From NCBI GenBank assembly GCA_040285745.1, contig JAUFOR010000008.1, positions 1,612,001 through 1,676,000 of the forward strand: DNA of 64,000 nucleotides, written 5' to 3'. The notes under the pieces were generated by a model. It did no database searches. It had not been told where the DNA came from and saw only the letters and a program-made list of their open reading frames with translations. Below, piece by piece: positions 25,343-34,300 of this stretch (within the stretch, counting starts at the first letter, position 1; each line of letters begins with the position of its first letter). This DNA is from Barthelona sp. PCE (Eukaryota > Metamonada: BaSk clade). A program made the position numbers and the translations under genes.

Positions 25343-25402
25343 TGATTTAGTAAAGAAGTTGCATTGTTTGTTTTTCGTTTTAACGTCTTTTTCTTGAATG
25401 TG

Positions 25403-26548
25403 ATGTCGATTTCACTTACGAACTCAGTTATCAGCGAGCGCGATATGCAGCTGTTGAGCCAGGAAATAAGCGCTGCAGAACGTAGCATAGGGCATATGAA
25501 CGATAACGATGATTTTGGGTTTCTTGAAGAAATTGAGAACTTTCAAAGGGCAAAAAATCACAGAACAGCTCAGGTAACACCATCTAAAGGTGCACCATCA
25601 GAAAGGAAGCAACATAGTCGAATTTTACATTTACCCACTCCACCTTCAGTGGCTCCAAAGAACATTGTCACCCATAAGGAATCACTCACTAAGGACGTCC
25701 TCAATGAAATTGAGGAACTGACGTCAAGCTACTTGAAAGTACCGGAATTTACCAAATTGAACAAATCTGAGACGGATGTTCGTATATCACATTTACAAGA
25801 TCTTGTGGCGAAGCTACGAGAGGAAAACACTCAATTACATGAGATTTGTTTCAATAATTATAATGCTGAATTACAAATGCACTTTATGGAGAATAATGAA
25901 GAATACAGTGAAAAAGTAGTTAAATGTGTTGATATGGCACGTGAAACACAAAACCAACTACGAAAGTTGTTTGATGAACAGCAATTGACAGAGAAAGTCA
26001 ATGTATCACTGAGGAAACAGGTTGATGAATTGGAAGGTGCTTACAAAGATGTAGAAAATCGTTTTAGCGTTTTAGAATCGGAGCATATAGAGCTGCAAAG
26101 CTCATACACAACACTCACAGAAGACTATACCAAGAGTGAACAACTTGTACAGTTAAAAACGGAAGAAATTAGTCTTTTGCAAGGGAAAATTCGGGAATTG
26201 GAGCAGCAAGCAGAGATAGATGATGGATTGATAGCTACATTAAAGAACGAACGGCGGATAAAGGTGCCAGAACCCCATGATTTGTTGGTTGCCAATGATG
26301 ATTTGGATTTAGAAGAGCTCATATCACCAACCCCAAAATCCATTACCAATTCTGTGTTTTCAGCAGATCCAAAGGTAGAAACACCTCATCAAGGACACGA
26401 TGATGGTGTCCAAGTTGATTTCTTAACGCCAAAGTTGAAATTTTTGGAAACAAGGGTTCAAAGTCAAAAAAAGGAATCAAAGCAGTATCATGCACAATTG
26501 GAAGAGCTTAGACAATCATTTATCTCAATTTTGGAAAATAAATCATGA
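25403..26548 (+). CDS. Unrecognised coiled-coil protein, 381 aa
   Basis: Not recognised. I place the start at the ATG giving MSISLTNSV; the frame opens 39 nt earlier but with a hydrophobic, unlikely leader. About residues 105-270 are predicted as nearly continuous coiled coil (for example VSLRKQVDELEGAYKDVENR and LQGKIRELEQQAEID), and a second coil occupies the last 40 residues. The linkers carry Thr/Ser-Pro sites (ISPTPKSIT, LPTPPSVAP). No membrane span or signal peptide. Such proteins are commonly centrosomal, flagellar or tethering scaffolds, but nothing here decides. It converges on the next gene with 18 bp between stops. Confidence 0.72.
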   Translation: MSISLTNSVISERDMQLLSQEISAAERSIGHMNDNDDFGFLEEIENFQRAKNHRTAQVTPSKGAPSERKQHSRILHLPTPPSVAPKNIVTHKESLTKDVLNEIEELTSSYLKVPEFTKLNKSETDVRISHLQDLVAKLREENTQLHEICFNNYNAELQMHFMENNEEYSEKVVKCVDMARETQNQLRKLFDEQQLTEKVNVSLRKQVDELEGAYKDVENRFSVLESEHIELQSSYTTLTEDYTKSEQLVQLKTEEISLLQGKIRELEQQAEIDDGLIATLKNERRIKVPEPHDLLVANDDLDLEELISPTPKSITNSVFSADPKVETPHQGHDDGVQVDFLTPKLKFLETRVQSQKKESKQYHAQLEELRQSFISILENKS

Positions 26549-26566
26549 GCTATGTTGTAGTTTACT

Positions 26567-27085
26567 CTATACCGGTCCAATACTAATACAAGGTTCGAGC
26601 AGAGGGATATCTAAGTTGCTTCTGAATTCCTTTAAAAATACCCACTTAAATTGCATTTCCTTCTCTCGATCACGGTTTCTACGTGCTAGCTTCTCCGAAT
26701 ACTTCTTACGTTCTAGTTCTTTACGTCTTTTACGCTCTGCTTTTCGTGTTTCTATGTTTTGATGCTCTTTCTTCACCGCTTCTAAATCATAGCGCCTTTC
26801 GCTTAAGTCATACTCAAGTAATTGTACAGGGGAATCTCGTCTCACAGGCTTTTTTGTCTTCCTTCGAGACTTAGAAGGAGTTAATAAATCTAGAAGATCA
26901 GTATCATCATTATGTGACACTTCTATGATCTGTGCTGTTGTGTTGTATGTTGATTTCCCAAAAAATGTGCCCATATGATCGATTGTTGATTGAAAAGGTT
27001 GTGGAGTTATATGTGTGGGAGGGTTAACCGGAGTTGGTAGCCTATTACTTGACCGCAAGGGTTCTTCATCGTCTGAAAGATTCAT
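26567..27085 (-). CDS. Unrecognised charged-helix protein, 172 aa
   Basis: Not recognised. The N-terminal 90 residues are disordered, with Ser/Thr-Pro sites (RLPTPVNPPTHI, LLTPSKSRRKTKK). Residues about 95-150 form a strongly charged helix or coiled coil (AERKRRKELERKKYSEKLAR). The C-terminus is a short hydrophobic/proline segment. There is no signal peptide or membrane span. It is divergent from DPM3, whose start lies 93 bp away, and convergent with the coiled-coil gene. The start is the first ATG (MNLSDDEEPL). Confidence 0.65.
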   Translation of the reverse strand: MNLSDDEEPLRSSNRLPTPVNPPTHITPQPFQSTIDHMGTFFGKSTYNTTAQIIEVSHNDDTDLLDLLTPSKSRRKTKKPVRRDSPVQLLEYDLSERRYDLEAVKKEHQNIETRKAERKRRKELERKKYSEKLARRNRDREKEMQFKWVFLKEFRSNLDIPLLEPCISIGPV

Positions 27086-27159
27086 TCTTTAGATAAACCT
27101 TATGAAAAGGAGAGAAAATGTGTTATTACAATAAGTAGGTGTTAAGTGTAGTTTTTAAC

Positions 27160-27171
27160 CCTTTCAACTAA
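27160..27171 (+). promoter_or_regulatory. Possible initiator-like motif
   Basis: CCTTTCAACTAA, 8-19 bp before the DPM3 ATG; member of the recurring pyrimidine-CAAC set. Function inferred. Confidence 0.3.
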
Positions 27172-27178
27172 TCTATAA

Positions 27179-27463
27179 ATGGTATCACGACTTACAAAAG
27201 TGTTAGCAAGCTGGATTGTATTTTTAATCTGCTGGTACGTACTAAATTTCATGGAATTAGTTGTAATTCCTCAAAAGTTCCAAATATTTGCATTATATCT
27301 CCCTGCTTGGGTTATTGTGATGCTGGGTGTTAGGGCTGCATTCTCCATTGGCTTCCACATGGCTGTCATTTATAAGGAATGTCCTGAAGAAGCTGAAGAA
27401 CTTCAAGAAGAGATCAAGGAGATGAAGAAATTCTACAAGGAGGTCCAAATGGACATTGAATAG
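27179..27463 (+). CDS. DPM3: DPM3, dolichol-phosphate mannose synthase stabilising subunit
   Basis: A 94-residue protein with two N-terminal transmembrane helices (KVLASWIVFLICWYVLNF and YLPAWVIVMLGVRAAFSIGF). Then comes the family-typical cytosolic motif with a cysteine followed by an acidic coiled tail (YKECPEEAEELQEEIKEMKK), matching human DPM3 (about 92 residues, two helices, C-terminal coil that binds DPM1). It tethers catalytic DPM1 to the ER membrane to make dolichol-phosphate mannose for N-glycans, GPI anchors and O-mannose. Its presence implies the multi-subunit DPM1/2/3 enzyme rather than the single-chain yeast type. Confidence 0.88.
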   Translation: MVSRLTKVLASWIVFLICWYVLNFMELVVIPQKFQIFALYLPAWVIVMLGVRAAFSIGFHMAVIYKECPEEAEELQEEIKEMKKFYKEVQMDIE

Positions 27464-27675
27464 TTTGCAAATAGCGATTTTGAGAGTTTGTGTGTGCTAT
27501 ATCTTTTGTTGTAAATCTTCCAGTCACCAACTATTTTATATGTTTCACAGCAGCATACCATTAATATCTACTTTTCAGATGTGTGTAAAATTCTTTTCAA
27601 GTGAAATGGAAATCTCAACTTAGATAAAGCTCTCTGTTTTTTTTTAGCTTACCCTTTTGAACACAGGTGGAATAT

Positions 27676-28206
27676 ATGTCTTGCATCTTGCCCATCATAC
27701 CACATTCCAGTCCCAGATTCTCGCTTGGTACGCGAAAACATAGATGTTCTGTTCACCATGCACCACAAAAATTACATTTTTCAAAGCGTCACGTACAGAG
27801 TATCGGTAAACAAACCGAATTTAAGGGGGATTTTCATCATAAAACGAGAAGACATTTTCGTCCACGTACCCAAAATCATCAAGTTTTTAAAGAGCGAAGA
27901 CAGCATCCTATGAAACCCAAGGATAACCTTGGCCTGGGATGCCGTCCTTTTGAACCACAAAAAGAGAAAACAGTATTTGTTCCCCCTTTGCGTACTAACC
28001 GTATTATTTTTCCCTCTGAACATGTCATAATCAATGAGCAGAGACCTCATACGCAGCGTACAGGGAAACGCATTGTTCGTAATGAGAACAACGTTCCTTT
28101 ATCAGCTCGTACAGGTGTATACGTCCCGTTTACTCCAAAGAAGCGTGTATTGATCCATCAGGGTTTATGCAGCAACTCAGAGTCTCGTGATTCCCCATTT
28201 TGTTAA
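27676..28206 (+). CDS. Unrecognised basic, low-complexity protein, 176 aa
   Basis: Not recognised. It begins MSCILPIIPHSSPRF and is rich in Arg, Lys, His and Pro throughout, without hydrophobic core patterns (for example KTRRHFRPRTQNHQ and QRPHTQRTGKRIVRNE). This is typical of short-motif proteins that coat microtubules in flagella, although nothing diagnostic is visible. A GTG lies in frame three codons upstream of the chosen ATG; the ATG is preferred. Codon use is similar to neighbours, and the frame has no competing long frame on the other strand. Confidence 0.55.
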   Translation: MSCILPIIPHSSPRFSLGTRKHRCSVHHAPQKLHFSKRHVQSIGKQTEFKGDFHHKTRRHFRPRTQNHQVFKERRQHPMKPKDNLGLGCRPFEPQKEKTVFVPPLRTNRIIFPSEHVIINEQRPHTQRTGKRIVRNENNVPLSARTGVYVPFTPKKRVLIHQGLCSNSESRDSPFC

Positions 28207-28276
28207 GATTTAACTCATCGGTTACTTTTTGGAGTTATTTATTAGCAGTAGTTATGTAAAATAGTCAATTTTTCAT

Positions 28277-28978
28277 TTATTTTTTTTGCGGGGATAACAT
28301 TTTACGTACTAGTTGGGAGTAGGGGCTCATTGGATCTATATCAAACACTAATCTGTTTGTTGATTCTTGCTGTTTAATTGGTGAATCCATCATTGTTTCA
28401 TTTAGTTTTGATGTACACATAACTTGTTCTGGATATGGTGATGGTACAGGGCTTCTAAGACTCCTCGGAACATCATCTTCATCTTCATCTTCATCTTCAA
28501 CATCAATATTATATTGTTCTTCAACACTCTCATCGATACTTTCTTCAAACTCGAGCTTCTGAATAATCTCACTCTTCTTTGTGGTGGGCGTGTCCAACGT
28601 CACGTATTGTGAAAATGTTGGATGTTGTGATAGTGTATGCAAATCATCAACAGCACTGATGAAGGCCTGATCAGCAAATGCTGCCTGACCCTTTTTGCAT
28701 ATCTGCCGCACAATTACCCTGTTGAGGATGTTAAATATGGTCATGATCTCCTTCTTTACCGTATCATTGCGATTATATTGTTGGGTTGGTGATGAAGCTG
28801 ATTTAATATCGTCTGGAATGGCTTCCAACATCTTCTGTTGTGTGGCGCGTAGTGATGATATTGCGGAGGAGGTATCTGTTAGTGTGTCTTGATCCATGAA
28901 TCTACGGCAGTATCCCACAATATTTGTGACGAGACGCCATATATCGTCTAGCCATTCTGCAATGTGCTCTCTGTTCAT
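28277..28978 (-). CDS. Unrecognised protein with acidic tract, 233 aa
   Basis: Not recognised. The first ~125 residues are a predicted helical domain (AEWLDDIWRLVTNIVGYCRR, EIMTIFNILNRVIVRQICKK). A glutamate/aspartate tract follows (DVEDEDEDEDDVPRSL, encoded by a short imperfect triplet repeat around 28470-28500), then a tail with several Ser/Thr-Pro sites (RSPVPSPYPEQ, MLSPQKK) that could be kinase targets. Nuclear or cell-cycle protein is a guess from composition. It shares a divergent upstream region with the tail-anchored coiled-coil gene. Confidence 0.65.
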   Translation of the reverse strand: MNREHIAEWLDDIWRLVTNIVGYCRRFMDQDTLTDTSSAISSLRATQQKMLEAIPDDIKSASSPTQQYNRNDTVKKEIMTIFNILNRVIVRQICKKGQAAFADQAFISAVDDLHTLSQHPTFSQYVTLDTPTTKKSEIIQKLEFEESIDESVEEQYNIDVEDEDEDEDDVPRSLRSPVPSPYPEQVMCTSKLNETMMDSPIKQQESTNRLVFDIDPMSPYSQLVRKMLSPQKK

Positions 28979-29198
28979 TTTAAGCTGCTGACCTGTGATT
29001 TTGGTGCAAAAATATGTAAAAAAAAATGCCCAAAGGGTTGAAAATGTGAAAACTATTTGTATCTTGGCTTTCTGTCGCTGTAAGCATATATTTTAACTTT
29101 TAAAATTAGTTTAGGGACAACTTATTATTCTTTAATGAGTGAAAGGCGGGAATTTGAAAAACCTGTTTTCGCTACTTTCGTTCATTAATCCTTTATTC

Positions 29199-30164
29199 AT
29201 GTCTTTAGAAAACTTGTTAACGACTTATTTTCCCGAAATAAGATCACCAAAGAAGATAGAAACAATGCAACAATCTGCTGAAGTATATTTCAACTTAAAC
29301 CGTGAGTTTCCCGACCTTCCTGACGTATCACTTGTTAAATTCAACGATGAAAAACATTCAGACAACCATTTACTGGTGAAATATCTATCAAAAAAGGCAG
29401 GAATTGAACCTCCAGTTGCATTAGAAGAATCTTATGTTGGAAATGAGTCAGACGGATTTGATGACAGTGATACAGGGTGGAATCAGGTCTTTCCCACAAT
29501 TGACAACACTGACCTTATCCTTGAACTGGAGAAAGAATTAGAGACATACAGTATGAAACTAATTAAACAAGTTCAAGCGACTAATGATGCTCATGAAAGA
29601 GTGGCTACACTGGAGGAGTGCATAAGGGACCGAGAACAGACCATATTCGAGCAGCTTAACAGAGAAAAGGAACAACTGAGCAATCTTGAAAAAACAAAAG
29701 CTCGTGGTCTTGAAGCTAAAAGGGAATGTGCTGAGATCTTGATACGACTTAAACAGGCCATGGAAAGAAGCACAGAGCAGCAGCGCGACCACCAACAATC
29801 TATTCAAGAAAAATCTGAATTGCAAAAGAGGAGTGCAGATCTTGAAGATCAAATACGGATTCTAAAGAGACAAATAGAGAGCATGCGCGGCAGCTGTGGC
29901 GAGTACGAAAGCCAAGTTAGCTTATTACAGGAAACAATCCAAAAACAAATGGAATTGACACAAGATAGGCACACTGATGATAAATTGCTGGGCACTCTTA
30001 TCAATAGAGACGGGGTCACGAACGATGCTTTAGGGCGTGAGTTGGTTAAAATGACTCGTCTAGCAAGAAGGTATGAGAATGCATCTAGAAAAGTAATTCG
30101 TATATCTCTCTACAGCGTCATCATTATCATAATATTATATATGATTTTTGTATCTATGATGTGA
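29199..30164 (+). CDS. Tail-anchored coiled-coil protein, 321 aa (golgin-like layout)
   Basis: I start at the ATG giving MSLENLLTTYFPEI; earlier in-frame codons are non-ATG. The N-terminal 105 residues are globular or disordered. Residues about 110-270 are continuous coiled coil (HERVATLEECIRDREQTIF, QIRILKRQIESMRG). The extreme C-terminus is a single hydrophobic segment of about 17-18 residues (VIIIIILYMIFV) with only a few residues beyond it, the hallmark of a tail-anchored protein. The layout resembles golgins or other tethers of Golgi/ER membranes, but no family is recognised. Its stop directly abuts the stop of the convergent gene (no intergenic base). Confidence 0.72.
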   Translation: MSLENLLTTYFPEIRSPKKIETMQQSAEVYFNLNREFPDLPDVSLVKFNDEKHSDNHLLVKYLSKKAGIEPPVALEESYVGNESDGFDDSDTGWNQVFPTIDNTDLILELEKELETYSMKLIKQVQATNDAHERVATLEECIRDREQTIFEQLNREKEQLSNLEKTKARGLEAKRECAEILIRLKQAMERSTEQQRDHQQSIQEKSELQKRSADLEDQIRILKRQIESMRGSCGEYESQVSLLQETIQKQMELTQDRHTDDKLLGTLINRDGVTNDALGRELVKMTRLARRYENASRKVIRISLYSVIIIIILYMIFVSMM

Positions 30165-30806
30165 TTACACATCAAACAGAGAGATTGAGTTGAAAAATGG
30201 GTCAACAGACTCTTCTAACCCATTCTTTTTGTTGGAAAAAGCATAGGAAAAAGGAGATTGAGCTCTAGTACGTTGCACTTTTTGAGGTGGGGCACTCATC
30301 TCAACATCAAACTTTGGTGTCTGCAAATATCGCTGATGAGCTGTCTCATACAACAACGGGGATTGTAAGGGTTCTATGTCCATCGTTATAGGAACCGGTT
30401 TTCGAATAACTGGTGGGTTTAGCGGCTTTCCAGAAACAAAAACATCTGATACAGGTTGTTTAGGTTCTATAACAGTAAATAATCCATTCATGTCATCTCT
30501 TCGATTTGCGTTGAATAATTCAGATGCAAAATCAAGCTTTTCAGCAATATGTCTTTCCATTAACGTGTTTAAATTAGTTTCATCATTGCAATTTTCATCA
30601 ACAGGGTTATCTAAAAACGCAACGTCAACTGGTAAATTAGTAGCTGCCATTGTTGGTGTAGATGCCTGATATCGCTCGAAGAGGGTTTCAAAATCCGTTT
30701 TATCATTTAGAACGTTGCGAAAAATTGCCCCAAGTTCAGCTGGTAATATATTGATGATATCAGTCATATCTTCTTCATGTTCTTCTGATTTTAAAACCGT
30801 GGTCAT
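30165..30806 (-). CDS. Unrecognised protein, 213 aa
   Basis: Not recognised. Residues 15-105 are predicted helical with acidic surface (DIINILPAELGAIFRNVLND, MERHIAEKLDFASELF). The C-terminal half is disordered, proline-rich and carries repeated short phospho-like sites (PLQSPLLYE, RAQSPFSYAF). It ends with a hydrophobic peptide FFNSISLFDV. No signal peptide or membrane span. Its stop codon directly abuts that of the convergent tail-anchored gene. Confidence 0.65.
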   Translation of the reverse strand: MTTVLKSEEHEEDMTDIINILPAELGAIFRNVLNDKTDFETLFERYQASTPTMAATNLPVDVAFLDNPVDENCNDETNLNTLMERHIAEKLDFASELFNANRRDDMNGLFTVIEPKQPVSDVFVSGKPLNPPVIRKPVPITMDIEPLQSPLLYETAHQRYLQTPKFDVEMSAPPQKVQRTRAQSPFSYAFSNKKNGLEESVDPFFNSISLFDV

Positions 30807-31365
30807 AATATGAAGGCTGAATTAAAGGGAAAAAAAAATGGAAACACAGATTTTCAGTTAGTTTGAAGAATTTCATATGCTCTAAAGTTCTGTAAAGATT
30901 ATTGACTATTTATTTCTAATTATTAAATTTGATATAAGCAGATATTTGTTGTGGTACTTGAAGAAAGTTTTTCATTAAGTGGATATGTATTCAATATTTG
31001 ATCCATGTGGGCAAATATCAAGAAGTTTTCGATTCATTACAAAATTTTTTTCTTTCTGTGCTTTGTATTGTTAACACAAAGAAGGATGATATCAAATCGA
31101 GCAACATTGGATGATCATTTTTAATGTAATGCACTGTGCTAACCATTGCATTAGTACTTTTGATCGAAATGAGAGATGTTTGGATAAAAAATTGAAACAT
31201 ATAAAAAGCAGGGGATCATGTATGTCCTTATTTTAGGATATTTTTACATAGAAAATAGATAAGTTTGCTGTGATTCACAAGAGTGACAGGTAACCTATTT
31301 ACCTACCCTTAATATAATCGGAGTAGTTTGTATTTCTAAATACATTTTATTTCAAAGCCATCAAG
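30807..31365. other. Divergent intergenic region
   Basis: 559 bp, very AT-rich, between divergent genes. No supported coding sequence, RNA or repeat. The last 60 bp before 31366 contain TTTCAAAGCCATCAAG just before the ATG. Confidence 0.4.
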
Positions 31366-34300
31366 ATGGATAAACAAAATTTTAAGGAGCTTTGCAACCT
31401 TCCCATTTGCCGTAATCAGCTTTTGGTTGAGTTAGTTAAGTTACCAGTTTTTAGTGCTTCATTGTCAGAATTCTCATCAGTCAAAGAGAAGAAGGCTTAT
31501 CTTCATCATCTTCGTATTCATAAAGCGTATCCCCTTTTGTTCAATATGTTGGAAGGAGGGGACATCAGACTTGTTCTTAGTATTATGAACTTTCCTCGTG
31601 TTTTCAGAGCTTTTATGGAACAGGACAACATATTAGACAAGCTAAAGAAGCTTCGCACACTCGTAAGACAATATTTGTTTGGTAAATTGGGACGAAAGTT
31701 TCAGTTTTCATCAGTTTGTGATTTAATTGTTAATTGTGATTCATTTACATCTTATGAAAAGCAGAGGGTGCTGTCTTCTTGTTCGTTAGGAGTTCTTGAA
31801 GACCGAATTAATCACGAAACACCATTAAATTTAATTAATCGACTTTTAAAACGCAGAGATACTCTTCAAATTTTGGAAAAATGGGTGTTTTTATGTCTTC
31901 AGCACAACACCAAGTTTTTTTCAGAAGGAAGAAAAATATATACTACTGTGTTTACTAGACTTGTGAATGGTTCAGTAACTTTTATTGATTTTATGATCAA
32001 TTTCCTTAAAGAAAATGGGCTAATGCACTGGATATCACCCACTATCAAAAGAAAAAAAATGATTTTACCGTTTGTTGTGTTGAAATATATTTTTGTGAAT
32101 TTTCCACAACTTTATATTGAAGAGATAAGTGAAAAAAGATATGATACATTATATGATGATGAGTTATTGGTTGTTTTGGAGTTGGACAAAGAGTTGTTCA
32201 TAAAGTTAATACTTAAATCTCCAGTTTATTATCGAAATTTTGTTATGAAAAATGAATGTATTCTTCGAGAAAAGGTTGTATGGGCGAGGATCATTTCATC
32301 AGTCATGGAACACATCAATGCACCAACTAAATTTTCGTTAGAGAATACAAAAATGTGGAAAAAAAGTAGGAAGGATCACGTTGTTACTAGTCCACATAAT
32401 TTGTCGTGTTGCAAGATTATTGACAATGATGAGTTGCAAGAGATCACTTATCTCAAACAGACCATTCGTGTTGACAGGTTCACTGCTGAAATGTTCCATA
32501 GTTTGGTTAGCAAACAATGTCTAGATGCAAATTTTTTGTTTACTGCCTTTTTAGAACGTTTTCTTTTATGGGGTTCTGATCTAGAGCTGGGAGCATTGAA
32601 ATTGTTTGTTAAGTTGGCAATGAACAGATTTAGCGGTTTAGACTTGAATAGTTTTTGTTTTCCAGTTACTTCCATTTATCACACTGATGATATTATTGAG
32701 ATTTTTGAAGAGGCGTCGATAAAAAATTGTTATTATTGGATGAATCCATTGAACTTATTATCGAAATCACCTCAGGATGAAACCGTTATTGAATATGCTG
32801 CATATTACCTACGAAAGATGTTAAACTATTTTGAAGAGAAAAATATTCAATACAATATTATTGTGAACCTGGTTTATCCCGATTTTCCAGCGCAGTTTTC
32901 TATGGAATATTATGTGAAGCACAACAAATTCAGAATACATCATTTTTTCGAAGTTCATAGTGCTAAGAGTGATTTTGTTAATACTTACAAAGAGAATACA
33001 AGCATTAATGTTCCATTTTGGGTGAGTGTAATTAAAACTGCGTTTGCTGGCTCTCAAAAATCTACGCGCAAGAGTGTTGGCAAATTCCTAAACTTATTTT
33101 GCAATTCAATCCAGTTCACTAATGTGGTGAATATGAAAAAAAAGCGTACTACTATTCTTAATCAAAAATTTTTAACTGAGTACGGTCTTGATGAACTTTT
33201 AGGGGAAGGTGTAACGCTATATAAATACAGACATCTTTTTCATGAAAGGAAAGATGTGTATTCATATAAAAAAACAGTTATCAACACTGAAGTTTTCAGC
33301 AATCATGCGATTTTTAAACCTGTTGCGAAAGATTATTCAACAAACTCCAATATTCATCCAAAAATTTACCGTGATACATGGATGAAATATGCATCCCAAA
33401 TCAAATATGATCCTCTCTTAGTTGTTGAACAAAGTGAGCTCAATTTAATTCGTGATGAGATTTTGGGAGAGCTTGATGATCATCTTAATATGTTGGACGA
33501 AATCGTTGAGCAGTGGGTCGAAACGGATGACATGAAGGAAAGTTTGGAACAAAACCAGAAGTTACAAACCATCGAAAATTTCTTCGCCCAAATAATGTGT
33601 CTATCTCTTTTTTACGATGTTAGGCTTACTGATTCACAACGTGAAACAGCGTTGCGTGCTGGTAGAATGAATAGTAGTTTCGGTATGTACGTTAAAAGAT
33701 GTGTACTTATGTTATATAGAAGTTTCAGCAACGATATTGCACTTCAAGTACACGGTCTCAAGTTTAATGGCTCTGCTCCTTATGCATGCGGGAATCTTAT
33801 TAAATATGCAAGCACTTGTAATCAAACTGAAATAATTTCTTTGTTCGATGATATCACAATGTTAGCGGATGTCAAAGGAGTAACTTCTGTCAAAATGATG
33901 ATTGTGCTGGTTCACAAATTTATGGAACAAATTCCAAACTTTAATGAGTTTTTACTCAAATTATGGAAAAGACCAATTAGTGTTGACGTTAGAATCTTAT
34001 TATTGAATTATTCTGTTGAGATAATCGAACAAAACCCAGTCAAAATGATTAGAACAGAGATATTTTCGATGTTGGAGGATTGTGCTACTCGATTTTCCAC
34101 GTCAAAATCACTAATTGAGCATTTGTCAAACATAATCATTGGTTTCAGCAGGAATTGGAGTCATGAGGACTTTATCAGTTGTTATCCACTCATTGAGCAA
34201 CGTATTTTACTTCCAATTATGAAAGATTCTGGTGATGACATGAGATACAGTATGATGTCAATTATTGGTACTTTTACTGAAATAGCAAGACCCATTGCTT

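Noticed and set aside
26585-26600. GGTTCGAGC-type string resembling a tRNA B box; similar strings at 48548 and 60830.
   Set aside because: They lie within coding or intron sequence, with no A box, acceptor stem or anticodon arm at the right distance.
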